NCBI RefSeq assembly: GCF_033705735.1
Contig: NZ_CP131131.1
Coordinates: 1-64,000, forward strand
Direction: 5' to 3'
Origin: Shinella zoogloeoides
GTDB lineage: Bacteria; Pseudomonadota; Alphaproteobacteria; Rhizobiales; Rhizobiaceae
DNA: 64,000 nucleotides
The notes beneath the pieces are model-generated. The model worked only from the letters and a program-made list of their open reading frames with translations, searched no databases and was not told the DNA's origin. A program made the translations under genes and the position numbers. The first letter of the stretch is position 1. Each line of letters begins with the position of its first letter. Below are positions 32,108-41,260 of this stretch, piece after piece.

Positions 32108-34308
32108 ACGCTTCGACGCCGCGGGATGCGAGCGAAAAACCGCCTCACGCTTTTTCTCATCCCGCGGGAGATAAGCCGGCGAAGGCCCCGGAGATCACCG
32201 CGCTGGACTATCACGCGCTGAACGCCATGCTGAACCTCTACGACGAGGAGGGGAAGATTCAGCTCGACAAGGACCGGCAGGCGGCCAAGCAGTATTTCCT
32301 CCAGCACGTCAACCAGAACACCGTCTTCTTCCATAATCTCAGGGAGAAGCTCGATTACCTCGTGACCGAGGGCTATTATGAGCAGGAGGTGCTGGACCAG
32401 TATTCCTTCAACTTCGTGCGCGACCTCTTCGACCACGCCTATGACAAGAAGTTCCGCTTCCCGACCTTCCTCGGCGCATTCAAGTACTACACGTCCTATA
32501 CGCTGAAGACCTTCGACGGAAAGCGCTATCTCGAACGCTACGAGGACCGCGTCTGCATGGTGGCGCTCGCTTTGGCGCGCGGCAACGAGCAGCTTGCCCG
32601 CGACCTCGTCGACGAGATCATCTCCGGCCGCTTCCAGCCCGCGACCCCCACCTTCCTCAATGCCGGCAAGAAGCAGCGCGGCGAGCTCGTCTCCTGTTTC
32701 CTCCTGCGCGTCGAGGACAACATGGAAAGCATCGGCCGCTCGATCAATTCGGCCCTGCAGCTTTCCAAGCGCGGTGGCGGCGTCGCGCTGTCGCTGACGA
32801 ACCTTCGCGAGATGGGCGCCCCGATCAAGCAGATCGAGAACCAGTCGTCGGGCGTCATCCCGGTGATGAAGCTGCTGGAGGATTCGTTCTCCTACGCCAA
32901 CCAGCTCGGCGCGCGGCAGGGGGCGGGGGCGGTCTACCTTCACGCCCACCACCCGGATATCATGCGCTTCCTCGACACCAAGCGCGAGAATGCCGACGAG
33001 AAGATCCGCATCAAGACGCTCTCGCTCGGCGTCGTCATCCCGGACATCACCTTCGAGCTCGCGAGGAACAACGAGGACATGTACCTCTTCTCGCCGCATG
33101 ACGTGGAGCGCGTCTACGGCGTGCCCTTCACCGAGATATCGGTGAGCGAGAAGTATCGCGAGATGGTCGAGGACGGCCGCATCAGGAAGAAGAAGATCAA
33201 GGCGCGCGACTTCTTCCAGATCATCGCCGAGATCCAGTTCGAGTCCGGCTATCCCTACATCATGTTCGAGGACACGGTGAACCGGGCGAACCCGATTGCA
33301 GGCCGCATCACCATGAGCAATCTCTGCTCGGAAATCCTCCAGGTGAGCGAGGCGAGCGAATTCAACGACGACCTCTCCTATGCCAAGATGGGCAAGGACA
33401 TTTCCTGCAATCTCGGCTCGCTCAACATCGCCGCCGCGATGGACAGCTCCGATTTCGGCCGGACCATCGAGACCTCGATCCGCGCGCTGACCGCCGTTTC
33501 GGAGATGAGCCACATCTCCTCGGTTCCCTCGGTCGAGAAGGGCAATGACGACAGCCACGCCATCGGCCTCGGCCAGATGAACCTGCATGGCTATCTCGCC
33601 CGCGAGCGCATCTTCTACGGTTCGGAAGAGGGCGTCGATTTCACCAATATCTACTTCTACACCGTGACTTACCACGCCATCCGCGCCTCCAACCGGCTGG
33701 CGGTGGAAAAGGGCGTCAGCTTCAAGGGCTTCGAGAATTCGAAATACGCTTCCGGCGAATATTTCGACAAATATACCGAGGCCGAATGGCTGCCGGCGAC
33801 GGAGAAGGTGAGGGCGATCTTCGAGGAGGCCGGCATCCATATTCCGACGCAGGAAGACTGGCTGGAGCTGAAGACGGCCGTCATGGAAGGCGGGCTTTAC
33901 AACCAGAACCTCCAGGCCGTGCCGCCGACCGGCTCGATCTCCTACATCAACCATTCGACCTCCTCGATCCACCCGATCGTCTCGAAGATCGAGATCCGGA
34001 AAGAGGGCAAGATCGGCCGCGTCTACTACCCGGCCGCCTTCATGACCAACGACAATCTCGACTACTACCAGGACGCCTACGAGATCGGACCGGAGAAGAT
34101 CATCGACACCTATGCGGCGGCGACGCAGCATGTCGACCAGGGCCTGTCGCTGACGCTGTTCTTCCGCGACACGGCGACGACGCGCGACATCAACCGGGCG
34201 CAGATCTACGCCTGGAAGAAGGGCATCAAGACCATCTACTACATCCGCCTTCGCCAGATGGCGCTGTCCGGCACGGAAGTGCAGGGCTGCGTCTCCTGCG
34301 CTCTCTGA
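32104..34308 (+). CDS. nrdE: Class Ib ribonucleoside-diphosphate reductase large subunit NrdE
   Basis: This 734-residue catalytic subunit reduces ribonucleoside diphosphates. Visible features are [20 protein letters not shown] (about 180-199), with the substrate-site Cys, NLCSEI (about 402-407) with the radical Cys, the loop [14 protein letters not shown] (about 613-626) and a C-terminal CVSC tail at 729-732 for NrdH. There is no N-terminal ATP-cone, as expected for class Ib. ATG 32104 overlaps the nrdI stop codon; a TTG at 32095 is less likely. B12 riboswitch control implies use when cobalamin is short. Confidence 0.97.
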   Translation: MNASTPRDASEKPPHAFSHPAGDKPAKAPEITALDYHALNAMLNLYDEEGKIQLDKDRQAAKQYFLQHVNQNTVFFHNLREKLDYLVTEGYYEQEVLDQYSFNFVRDLFDHAYDKKFRFPTFLGAFKYYTSYTLKTFDGKRYLERYEDRVCMVALALARGNEQLARDLVDEIISGRFQPATPTFLNAGKKQRGELVSCFLLRVEDNMESIGRSINSALQLSKRGGGVALSLTNLREMGAPIKQIENQSSGVIPVMKLLEDSFSYANQLGARQGAGAVYLHAHHPDIMRFLDTKRENADEKIRIKTLSLGVVIPDITFELARNNEDMYLFSPHDVERVYGVPFTEISVSEKYREMVEDGRIRKKKIKARDFFQIIAEIQFESGYPYIMFEDTVNRANPIAGRITMSNLCSEILQVSEASEFNDDLSYAKMGKDISCNLGSLNIAAAMDSSDFGRTIETSIRALTAVSEMSHISSVPSVEKGNDDSHAIGLGQMNLHGYLARERIFYGSEEGVDFTNIYFYTVTYHAIRASNRLAVEKGVSFKGFENSKYASGEYFDKYTEAEWLPATEKVRAIFEEAGIHIPTQEDWLELKTAVMEGGLYNQNLQAVPPTGSISYINHSTSSIHPIVSKIEIRKEGKIGRVYYPAAFMTNDNLDYYQDAYEIGPEKIIDTYAAATQHVDQGLSLTLFFRDTATTRDINRAQIYAWKKGIKTIYYIRLRQMALSGTEVQGCVSCAL

Positions 34309-35313
<1,005 letters not shown>

Positions 35314-35639
35314 GCCTTCCGGGAGCCTTTTCCCGCGCGATCGAAACGGCCTCGCCTTTGCGGGGCCGTTTCCGTTTTCGGGACATTGAAGCCGCCGCGG
35401 CGGCGTGTCGTTGCGGACACCGCTTATGTCGTATTCCCGAGCGTCATTTCGCCTGCCAAGTGGTTTGCTGCATGTGTTCAAGGTGCCGTCCCGCCCATGC
35501 CGGGGCCGATCGTCGGAAATCCCGCACCCGCCTTGAAGCGTGAGGCCCGGCCGATGGTCCGGCTGCGCGGCGTCCAGAGCACATCCTGCCCGCGGAGGAG
35601 CGGGCCGGTACCGGCGTTTAACGAAAAGGAGGAGATGAT
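35314..35639. other. Gap between nrdF and fdhA
   Basis: 326 bases with the nrd terminator at its start (listed separately) and the fdhA ribosome site AAAAGGAGGAG at its end. No further gene or clear regulatory element was recognised. Confidence 0.5.
35344..35378 (+). terminator. Rho-independent terminator of nrdHIEF
   Basis: AAACGGCCTCGC pairs with GCGGGGCCGTTT (12 positions, one G-T pair) around a CTTT loop, followed by a T-rich stretch (TTTCCGTTTTC). Confidence 0.85.
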
Positions 35640-36830
35640 ATGAGCAGGAACAGAGGCGTCGTCTACATGCGCCCCGGCAAGGTCGAGGTCCGCGACATCG
35701 ACGATCCCAAGCTGGAGGCCCCGGATGGCCGCCGCATCGAGCACGGCGTGATCCTCAAGGTGATTTCCACGAATATCTGCGGCTCCGACCAGCACATGGT
35801 GCGCGGCCGCACGACGGCGATGCCGGGCCTCGTCCTCGGCCACGAGATCACCGGCGAGGTCATCGAGAAGGGCATCGACGTCGAGATGCTGCAGATCGGC
35901 GACATCGTTTCCGTGCCCTTCAACGTCGCCTGTGGCCGCTGCCGCTGCTGCAAGTCGCAGGATACCGGCGTCTGCCTCACGGTGAACCCGTCGCGCGCCG
36001 GCGGCGCCTACGGCTATGTCGACATGGGCGGCTGGATCGGCGGGCAGGCCCGCTACGTCACGATCCCCTATGCCGACTTCAATCTCCTGAAGTTCCCCGA
36101 CCGCGACAAGGCGATGTCGAAGATCCGCGACCTCACCATGCTCTCCGACATCCTGCCCACCGGCTTCCACGGCGCGGTGCGCGCGGGCGTCGGCGTCGGC
36201 TCGACGGTCTATGTGGCGGGTGCCGGCCCGGTCGGCCTTGCGGCCGCCGCTTCCGCGCGCATCCTCGGCGCGGCCGTGGTGATGATCGGTGACTTCAACA
36301 AGGATCGCCTGGCGCATGCCGCCAGGGTCGGCTTCGAGCCCATCGACCTTTCCAAGAGCGACAGGCTTGGCGACATGATCGCCGAGGTCGTCGGCACCAA
36401 CGAGGTGGACAGCGCCATCGACGCCGTCGGCTTCGAGGCGCGCGGCCATTCGGGCGGCGAGCAGCCGGCCATCGTGCTCAACCAGATGATGGAGATCACC
36501 CGCGCCGCCGGCTCGATCGGCATTCCGGGCCTCTACGTCACCGAGGACCCCGGCGCTGTGGACAATGCCGCCAAGCAGGGCAGCCTGTCATTGCGCTTCG
36601 GCCTCGGCTGGGCGAAGGCGCAGTCCTTCCACACGGGCCAGACGCCGGTGCTGAAGTACAACCGCCAGCTCATGCAGGCCATCCTGCATGACCGCTTGCC
36701 CATCGCCGATATCGTCAATGCCAAGATCATCGCGCTTGACGACGCCGTCCAGGGCTACGAGAGCTTCGACCAGGGCGCGGCGACCAAGTTCGTCCTCGAC
36801 CCGCACGGCGACCTCCTGAAGGCCGCCTGA
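35640..36830 (+). CDS. fdhA: Glutathione-independent formaldehyde dehydrogenase
   Basis: This 396-residue zinc-dependent dehydrogenase closely follows the pattern of Pseudomonas putida formaldehyde dehydrogenase, which oxidises formaldehyde to formate with NAD+ and without glutathione. The catalytic zinc ligands are Cys47 (NICGSD) and His68-Glu69 (LGHE). The structural zinc Cys cluster is CGRCRCCKSQDTGVC (98-112). The dinucleotide fold shows VAGAGPVGLAAA (about 194-205). A GGAGGAG ribosome site precedes ATG 35640. It is monocistronic, with a hairpin after the stop. It would detoxify formaldehyde released by the Rieske and DMGDH-type demethylases. Confidence 0.93.
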   Translation: MSRNRGVVYMRPGKVEVRDIDDPKLEAPDGRRIEHGVILKVISTNICGSDQHMVRGRTTAMPGLVLGHEITGEVIEKGIDVEMLQIGDIVSVPFNVACGRCRCCKSQDTGVCLTVNPSRAGGAYGYVDMGGWIGGQARYVTIPYADFNLLKFPDRDKAMSKIRDLTMLSDILPTGFHGAVRAGVGVGSTVYVAGAGPVGLAAAASARILGAAVVMIGDFNKDRLAHAARVGFEPIDLSKSDRLGDMIAEVVGTNEVDSAIDAVGFEARGHSGGEQPAIVLNQMMEITRAAGSIGIPGLYVTEDPGAVDNAAKQGSLSLRFGLGWAKAQSFHTGQTPVLKYNRQLMQAILHDRLPIADIVNAKIIALDDAVQGYESFDQGAATKFVLDPHGDLLKAA

Positions 36831-36842
36831 GGCAGGGCCCTC

Positions 36843-36867
36843 GCGCCGGCCGGCTTCCGGCCGGCGC
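36843..36867. terminator. Bidirectional hairpin between fdhA and the convergent phosphatase-like gene
   Basis: GCGCCGGCCGG pairs with CCGGCCGGCGC (11-bp stem, 3-base loop). It lies between two convergent genes and may end both transcripts, although no long T-run follows. Confidence 0.6.
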
Positions 36868-36876
36868 AAAGCGGCA

Positions 36877-37500
36877 TCATGAATCGCCTTCCGGCCCTGC
36901 GGGCGAGCCGAAGAACCGCAACGCCCAGCGCCGGCCGTCGCTGGTGAGCGTCATCATGCCGAGCGGCTCGACATCCGCCCGCCAGACGGCGGAGAGCGGC
37001 GCCCTGAGGACATGGGCGAGAACGATCTTGAGAATGAGGGCGTGGGTGACGGCGAGGCGATGCCCGCCCGCGCCGTGCTGTTCCTCGAGCCATGCCGCGC
37101 AGCGCGCCCGTGCCTCCTCGATGCTTTCCCCGCCATGCGGCTTTGCGGCCGGATCGGCCATCCAGTGCTGGAGCCCGGACGGGTCCTCGCCCGCGATATC
37201 CTCGAGGCTGCGGCCGCGCCATTGCCCGTGATCGACATCCCGCAGCGCCTCGCAGGGAACCGTCCTGGCGGAAAAGAGCGCGGCCGTTTCGCGGGCCGCG
37301 ATCTCGGGCGCGTGGAGCACCGCCGCATAGGCCGGCAGCCGCCGGGCGAGGCGCCCGGCCTTCCCGGCTTCCTTCGGCAGCAACGGCTCGTCGGCGGAGA
37401 ACCGGGCGAGGCGGTTGGCGGCGGTCGCGCCCCGGCAGAGCAGCGTGATACGGCTTGCCCGCACGCGCCGGATGTCGGCCTCTTCCGTTCCCTCGCTCAC
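36877..37500 (-). CDS. Histidine-phosphatase-fold protein lacking the catalytic His
   Basis: The 207-residue product aligns by eye with the phosphoglycerate mutase/CobC-like histidine phosphatase superfamily. The second half of the site is present: Arg70 in AARETA, Glu125-region GGESIEEAR and His153 in AVTHALIL. The first motif, normally RHG, reads CRG at 22-24 (LLCRGATAAN), so the phospho-accepting His is replaced by Arg23. It may be inactive or have another role. It starts at GTG 37500 with an AAAGGA ribosome site and is divergent from the riboswitch-controlled cbtBA genes, which suggests a link to cobalt or cobalamin metabolism. Confidence 0.75.
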   Translation of the reverse strand: MSEGTEEADIRRVRASRITLLCRGATAANRLARFSADEPLLPKEAGKAGRLARRLPAYAAVLHAPEIAARETAALFSARTVPCEALRDVDHGQWRGRSLEDIAGEDPSGLQHWMADPAAKPHGGESIEEARARCAAWLEEQHGAGGHRLAVTHALILKIVLAHVLRAPLSAVWRADVEPLGMMTLTSDGRRWALRFFGSPAGPEGDS

Positions 37501-37549
37501 GATCGCTGTTCCTTTCGGCAAGAATGAAGCCCAGCGGGGCGGAACTTCG

Positions 37550-37579
37550 TTGACTCCCGCGAAACGCCCCTGATAGAAT
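37550..37579 (+). promoter_or_regulatory. Predicted promoter of the cbtBA riboswitch transcript
   Basis: A -35 box TTGACT (37550-37555) and a -10 box TAGAAT (37574-37579) are separated by 18 bases and end just before the riboswitch core. Confidence 0.6.
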
Positions 37580-37585
37580 CCTATA

Positions 37586-37660
37586 CCACCTTGGGAAGCC
37601 AGTGAAATTCTGGCGCGGTCGCGCCACTGTAATCGCCCCGGCGAAAGCCAGACCTCGAGG
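37586..37660 (+). promoter_or_regulatory. Short cobalamin riboswitch upstream of cbtBA
   Basis: The leader contains GGGAAGCCAGTGAAATTCTGG, read as a hairpin, then the conserved GCGCCACTGTAATCG and the closing AAAGCCAGACCTC, the order seen in compact cobalamin riboswitches. It precedes the cobalt transporter genes cbtB and cbtA, a common target of this riboswitch class. Confidence 0.88.
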
Positions 37661-37707
37661 TGTACCCAGTTCTTGCCCACAAGCGAACGCGTATTCAGAG
37701 AGGGACC

Positions 37708-37917
37708 ATGTCTGACATCACCTTGAGCGGCGGCACGGCCGTCACCCCCATTCCCGCAAGCCAGCTGTTTCCATGGGCGCTTTTCGGCGGCCTGCTGATG
37801 CTGCTCGCGCTCTACTTCGTCAGCACCGAGGAAGGCGCAGCCCGTCTTCTGTCCGGCCTTGAGGTCCACGAATTCGTGCATGACGGGCGCCATCTGCTCG
37901 GCTTCCCCTGCCATTGA
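37708..37917 (+). CDS. cbtB: Cobalt transporter subunit CbtB
   Basis: The 69-residue membrane protein has one hydrophobic helix (about 19-38, LFPWALFGGLLMLLALYFV) and the C-terminal His-rich HEFVHDGRHLLGFPCH, the hallmark of CbtB. It acts with CbtA in predicted cobalt uptake for B12 synthesis. An AGAGAGGGACC ribosome region precedes ATG 37708. It follows the cobalamin riboswitch by about 50 bases and precedes cbtA by 9 bases. Confidence 0.95.
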   Translation: MSDITLSGGTAVTPIPASQLFPWALFGGLLMLLALYFVSTEEGAARLLSGLEVHEFVHDGRHLLGFPCH

Positions 37918-37926
37918 GGTGTTGAA

Positions 37927-38679
37927 ATGACTGGTCATCTTTTGCTGCGAGGCATGATCGCCGGCCTCGTCGCCGGACTTGTCGCGTTCGGTTTTGCCCG
38001 GATCTACGGTGAACCCCAGGTCGATCGCGCCATCGCGTTCGAGGAACTGATGGCGGCGGCCGAAGCGCCGGCGGATGGCGCTGCCGAGGAACCCGAAGCG
38101 GTAAGCCGCGAGACGCAGGCCGGCCTCGGTCTCTTCACCGGCGTCGTCACCTACAGCGTGGCGATGGGCGGGATCTTCTCGCTGGTCTTCGCCGGTCTCT
38201 ATGGCCGCGTCGGCCGCCTGAGCCCGCGTTCGCTGGCGCTGCTGCTCGGCTTTGCCGCCTTCGTCGCGCTCGTGGTCGTTCCCGACCTCAAATATCCGCC
38301 GAACCCGCCGGCCGTCGGCGATCCCGAAACCATTGGCGTGAGGACCGGGCTGTTCTTCGTCACGCTCGCCGCCTCGATCTTCGCGCTGGCGCTGGCCGTC
38401 GCCTTTGCCCGCCGGCTCGGCGAGCATCTGGGCCGCTGGAACGGCGCGATCGTCGCGGGCATCGCCTATGTGGTGTTCCTGACCATCGTCTTCCGCCTGC
38501 TTCCGGCGATCAACGAGGTTCCGGAGAACTTCCCGGCAACGGCGCTCTACGACTTCCGCCTGGCGACGATCTGCCTGCAGGTCACGCTCTGGACGGTCCT
38601 GTCGCTGGTCTTCGGCTATCTCGCCGAGAAGAGCCTCGTGCGCTCGGGCAATTACCGCGCGGTTCCGGCCGGCCTTTGA
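37927..38679 (+). CDS. cbtA: Cobalt transporter CbtA
   Basis: The 250-residue integral membrane protein has about five to six hydrophobic helices (near 5-22, 75-95, 105-120, 140-160, 170-190 and 220-240). The N-terminal LLLRGMIAGLVAGLVAFGFA and the loop PDLKYPPNPPAVGDPETIG (about 121-139) are the CbtA signature. It is predicted to import cobalt with CbtB under riboswitch control. A perfect 11-bp-stem hairpin stands 15 bases after its stop codon. Confidence 0.95.
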   Translation: MTGHLLLRGMIAGLVAGLVAFGFARIYGEPQVDRAIAFEELMAAAEAPADGAAEEPEAVSRETQAGLGLFTGVVTYSVAMGGIFSLVFAGLYGRVGRLSPRSLALLLGFAAFVALVVVPDLKYPPNPPAVGDPETIGVRTGLFFVTLAASIFALALAVAFARRLGEHLGRWNGAIVAGIAYVVFLTIVFRLLPAINEVPENFPATALYDFRLATICLQVTLWTVLSLVFGYLAEKSLVRSGNYRAVPAGL

Positions 38680-38693
38680 TCGTTTGAACACGG

Positions 38694-38718
38694 GAATGCC
38701 GCGGCCTCCGCGGCATTC
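38694..38718 (+). terminator. Hairpin after cbtA that overlaps a possible start codon
   Basis: GAATGCCGCGG pairs with CCGCGGCATTC (11-bp stem, 3-base loop). It may terminate or attenuate cbtBA transcription. The ATG at 38696 lies inside the stem. Confidence 0.6.
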
Positions 38719-39328
38719 TCCAAGACGAGGGGAGGCCACCGCCCTGCGCCCGCTCCTTCTCCTGCTGTTCCTGGCCGTCCTCGGCGCCGAGGCGCATGCC
38801 CACGGCCGGCGCGCATCCTCTTCCGATATCACCGGCCTTGCCATTCCGAGCATGTCCCATGGTGCCCTGCTGGTGCTGGAGGATCATTTCGGCGCGATCC
38901 TCGCCCTCTCGGACCGGGCGAAGGAATCCGATCCCGTCTTCCGCAAGCTGAAGAACTATACCCGCATCCAGAACTACTATTGTCTCTGGGGAATGGCGCC
39001 TAGGGCGGTGGCGGACGAGGAGAGCCCGTTCAACGAGTGTTCCCACGCCTATCTGTCGGGCGCACGGATGCTGCTTCTCCACATGCGCGACATGCCGAGC
39101 GTTTCCACGCCGGCGGGCGAGTTGGCGTCCCGCATCGATGCCGAAATGGTCGAGCGCGGCAGCGCCCTTGTCCAATGCGCCTATTCGGAAGAGCCATTTT
39201 ATACCGGCGACTTCATCACGCCGCATTGGGAGAACGTGGCCGGGCATCGCCCGACCCTGTTCGCGGCCCTGTCGCCCGTCCTCGCGGTGCTGGGTCTTGT
39301 CGCCGGGCGGCGGGTCATTCGCCGCTGA
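38696..39328 (+). CDS. Unknown exported protein downstream of cbtBA
   Basis: I do not recognise this protein (210 residues from ATG 38696). It has a signal peptide LRPLLLLLFLAVLGAEAHA (about 18-36), a soluble region with four Cys residues in conserved-looking contexts (YYCLWGM, NECSHAYLSG, VQCAYSE) and a C-terminal hydrophobic helix (about 190-205). The ATG is buried in a hairpin. A strong site GAGGGGAGG (38727-38735) lies 8 bases before an in-frame CTG at 38744, which would start the protein right at the signal peptide, so CTG initiation is possible. Its position suggests a partner in cobalt or B12-linked metal handling. It overlaps convergent prmB by 14 bases. Confidence 0.6.
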   Translation: MPRPPRHSPRRGEATALRPLLLLLFLAVLGAEAHAHGRRASSSDITGLAIPSMSHGALLVLEDHFGAILALSDRAKESDPVFRKLKNYTRIQNYYCLWGMAPRAVADEESPFNECSHAYLSGARMLLLHMRDMPSVSTPAGELASRIDAEMVERGSALVQCAYSEEPFYTGDFITPHWENVAGHRPTLFAALSPVLAVLGLVAGRRVIRR

Positions 39329-40238
39329 CGCCCAGCGCCTCGGCGGAAATCCAGAAGACGGCATCCTGGGATTCGGCCGTTTCGAGCCAGACGAAATCGA
39401 GATGCGGGAACTCCTCCTCGAGGATTTCCCGGCCCGAGCCGATCTCGCAGATCATGCCGCCCTCGGGGTTGAGGTAATCGGGCGCGTCCACGAGGATGCG
39501 GCGGACGAGGTCGAGCCCGTCCTCGCCGCCGTCATGCGCCATCTCCGGTTCGGCGCGGAATTCCGGCGGATAGCCGTCCAGCGCCTCATGGTCGACATAG
39601 GGTGGATTGGTGATGATAAGGTCGTAGCGGCGGCCGGCGAGCGGCGCGAAAAGGTCGCCCTCGAAGAGGTTCACCTGCCCGGCGACATCGTGTTCGGCCA
39701 CATTCAGTTCGGCGACCTCCAGCGCATCGGCCGAAAGGTCCACCGCATCCACCTCGGCCTGCGGGAAGAATTTCGCGGCAAGGACGGCAAGGCAGCCGGA
39801 GCCGGTGCAGATGTCGACGACGCTCGCGACGGCCATCGGGTCCGGCAGGAAGGACGAGCCGTGTTCGCCGAGATATTCGCTGAACAGGATCTCGCCGATA
39901 TGCGAGCGCGGCACGATGACCCGCTCGTCGACATGGAAGCGCACGCCCTGGATATAGGCGCGACCCGTGAGATAGGAGGAGGGCTTGCGGGTGGTGACGC
40001 GCGCCTCGATGCGCTCGGCGAGAAGCCGGCGCTCGGCCGGCAGCAGGCGGGCGTCGAGGAATGGATCGAGTGCGTCGATCGGCAGGTCGAGCGAATCGAG
40101 CAGCAGGAAGGCCGCATCGTCGCCGGCCGTCGTCGTGCCATGGCCGTAGCTGAGGTCGGCGGCGTTGAAACGGGAGATCGCATAGCGCCAGTAATCGCGC
40201 AGCGTCACGAGTTCGTGGGTAATGTCGTCCTTTGTCAA
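39315..40238 (-). CDS. prmB: Ribosomal protein L3 N5-glutamine methyltransferase PrmB
   Basis: The 307-residue SAM-dependent methyltransferase fits the PrmB/HemK family. It has an N-terminal helical domain (about 1-90), the SAM motif VVDICTGSGCLAVLAA (about 136-151), DAVDLSADAL and the catalytic NPPY (in LIITNPPYVD, about 203-212). The extended N-terminus with LRDYWRYAISRFNAADLSYG is typical for PrmB as opposed to PrmC. The only start compatible with this N-terminus is TTG at 40238, an unusual but acceptable codon. It is divergent from the pseudouridine synthase gene. It is normally a core chromosomal gene. Confidence 0.9.
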   Translation of the reverse strand: MTKDDITHELVTLRDYWRYAISRFNAADLSYGHGTTTAGDDAAFLLLDSLDLPIDALDPFLDARLLPAERRLLAERIEARVTTRKPSSYLTGRAYIQGVRFHVDERVIVPRSHIGEILFSEYLGEHGSSFLPDPMAVASVVDICTGSGCLAVLAAKFFPQAEVDAVDLSADALEVAELNVAEHDVAGQVNLFEGDLFAPLAGRRYDLIITNPPYVDHEALDGYPPEFRAEPEMAHDGGEDGLDLVRRILVDAPDYLNPEGGMICEIGSGREILEEEFPHLDFVWLETAESQDAVFWISAEALGVSGE

Positions 40239-40326
40239 CGGCGTCTCACTTCGGGCTTTGCGGATTTGGCTGGACGACCCCGGCTTTAGAATGGCAAGGG
40301 CCTTTGGGTCAACCAAGGACGGCGAG

Positions 40327-41136
40327 ATGAAGGGTACCCGCAAGGCGCAGAAACCGAAAACGGGCCGTGAGGCCGGCTCGCCCGCAGGCGGAAAGCGGGT
40401 GACGCTGCCGCGCGCCCTCTCCAAGCTCGGCTTCTGCTCGCGCACGCAGGCCGAAGCGCTGGTTCGCGAGGGACGGGTGACGGTCGGCGGCCGCGTGACG
40501 ACCGATACCGAGACCTGGGTCGACCTTTCCGACGCGGTGATCGCGGTGGACGGCACGCGCGTCGCCGCCGAGGAGCGCGTCTACCTGATGCTGAACAAGC
40601 CGCGCGGCCTCGTCACCACGCGGCACGACCCGGAGGGCCGGCCGACGGTCTTCGATTGCCTGAAACACCTCGACCACGCGCATCTCTCCCCCGTCGGCCG
40701 CCTCGACAAGGCGAGCGAGGGGCTTTTGCTCTTCACCAATGACACGGAATTCGCCCAGGCGCTGCTCGACCCCGAAACCCATGTCGCCAAGGCCTATCAC
40801 GTCCAGATGGACCGCAAGGCCGACCCGGAGGTGCTCGACGCCATGATGCGCGGCGTCAGCCATGACGGTGACCTGCTGCGCGCCACGAAGGTGCGGACCG
40901 TGCGCGAAGGCGAGAGAAATTCCTGGATCGAGGTGGTGCTCGACGAGGGCAAGAACCGCCAGATCCGCCGCATGCTGGAGGCGCTGGGCATCGAATGCCT
41001 GCGGCTCCTGCGCGTCTCCATCGGCGATCTTGCGCTCGGCGATCTGGAGAAGGGAGCGGTGCGGACGCTGACGGAGGAGGAGGTGGCAAGCCTTCGCCGG
41101 CGCATCGCGGCAAGGCGGGCCGGCCGGCCCGGATAA
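40327..41136 (+). CDS. RsuA/RluB-family RNA pseudouridine synthase
   Basis: The 269-residue enzyme has an N-terminal S4 RNA-binding domain (about 25-75, RALSKLGFCSRTQAEALVRE) and the catalytic domain with Asp127 in GRLDKASEGLLL. KNRQIRRMLEALG (about 213-225) is also conserved. This arrangement places it in the RsuA/RluB/RluE/RluF family that isomerises specific uridines in rRNA. Which rRNA and which position cannot be told from the sequence. ATG 40327 follows a GGCGAG ribosome site. It is divergent from prmB, another translation-related gene. Confidence 0.92.
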   Translation: MKGTRKAQKPKTGREAGSPAGGKRVTLPRALSKLGFCSRTQAEALVREGRVTVGGRVTTDTETWVDLSDAVIAVDGTRVAAEERVYLMLNKPRGLVTTRHDPEGRPTVFDCLKHLDHAHLSPVGRLDKASEGLLLFTNDTEFAQALLDPETHVAKAYHVQMDRKADPEVLDAMMRGVSHDGDLLRATKVRTVREGERNSWIEVVLDEGKNRQIRRMLEALGIECLRLLRVSIGDLALGDLEKGAVRTLTEEEVASLRRRIAARRAGRPG

Positions 41137-41260
41137 CATGAGCCTTTCGGCGAACATTACGGAAATATAATGATCCCAAGGGCTTCTCCTCGGGGGCTTC
41201 TGGTGCCACATGTCGATGAAAGGGACTTAAGAGGCATGGCCTCGACATGTGGGAATGCCG

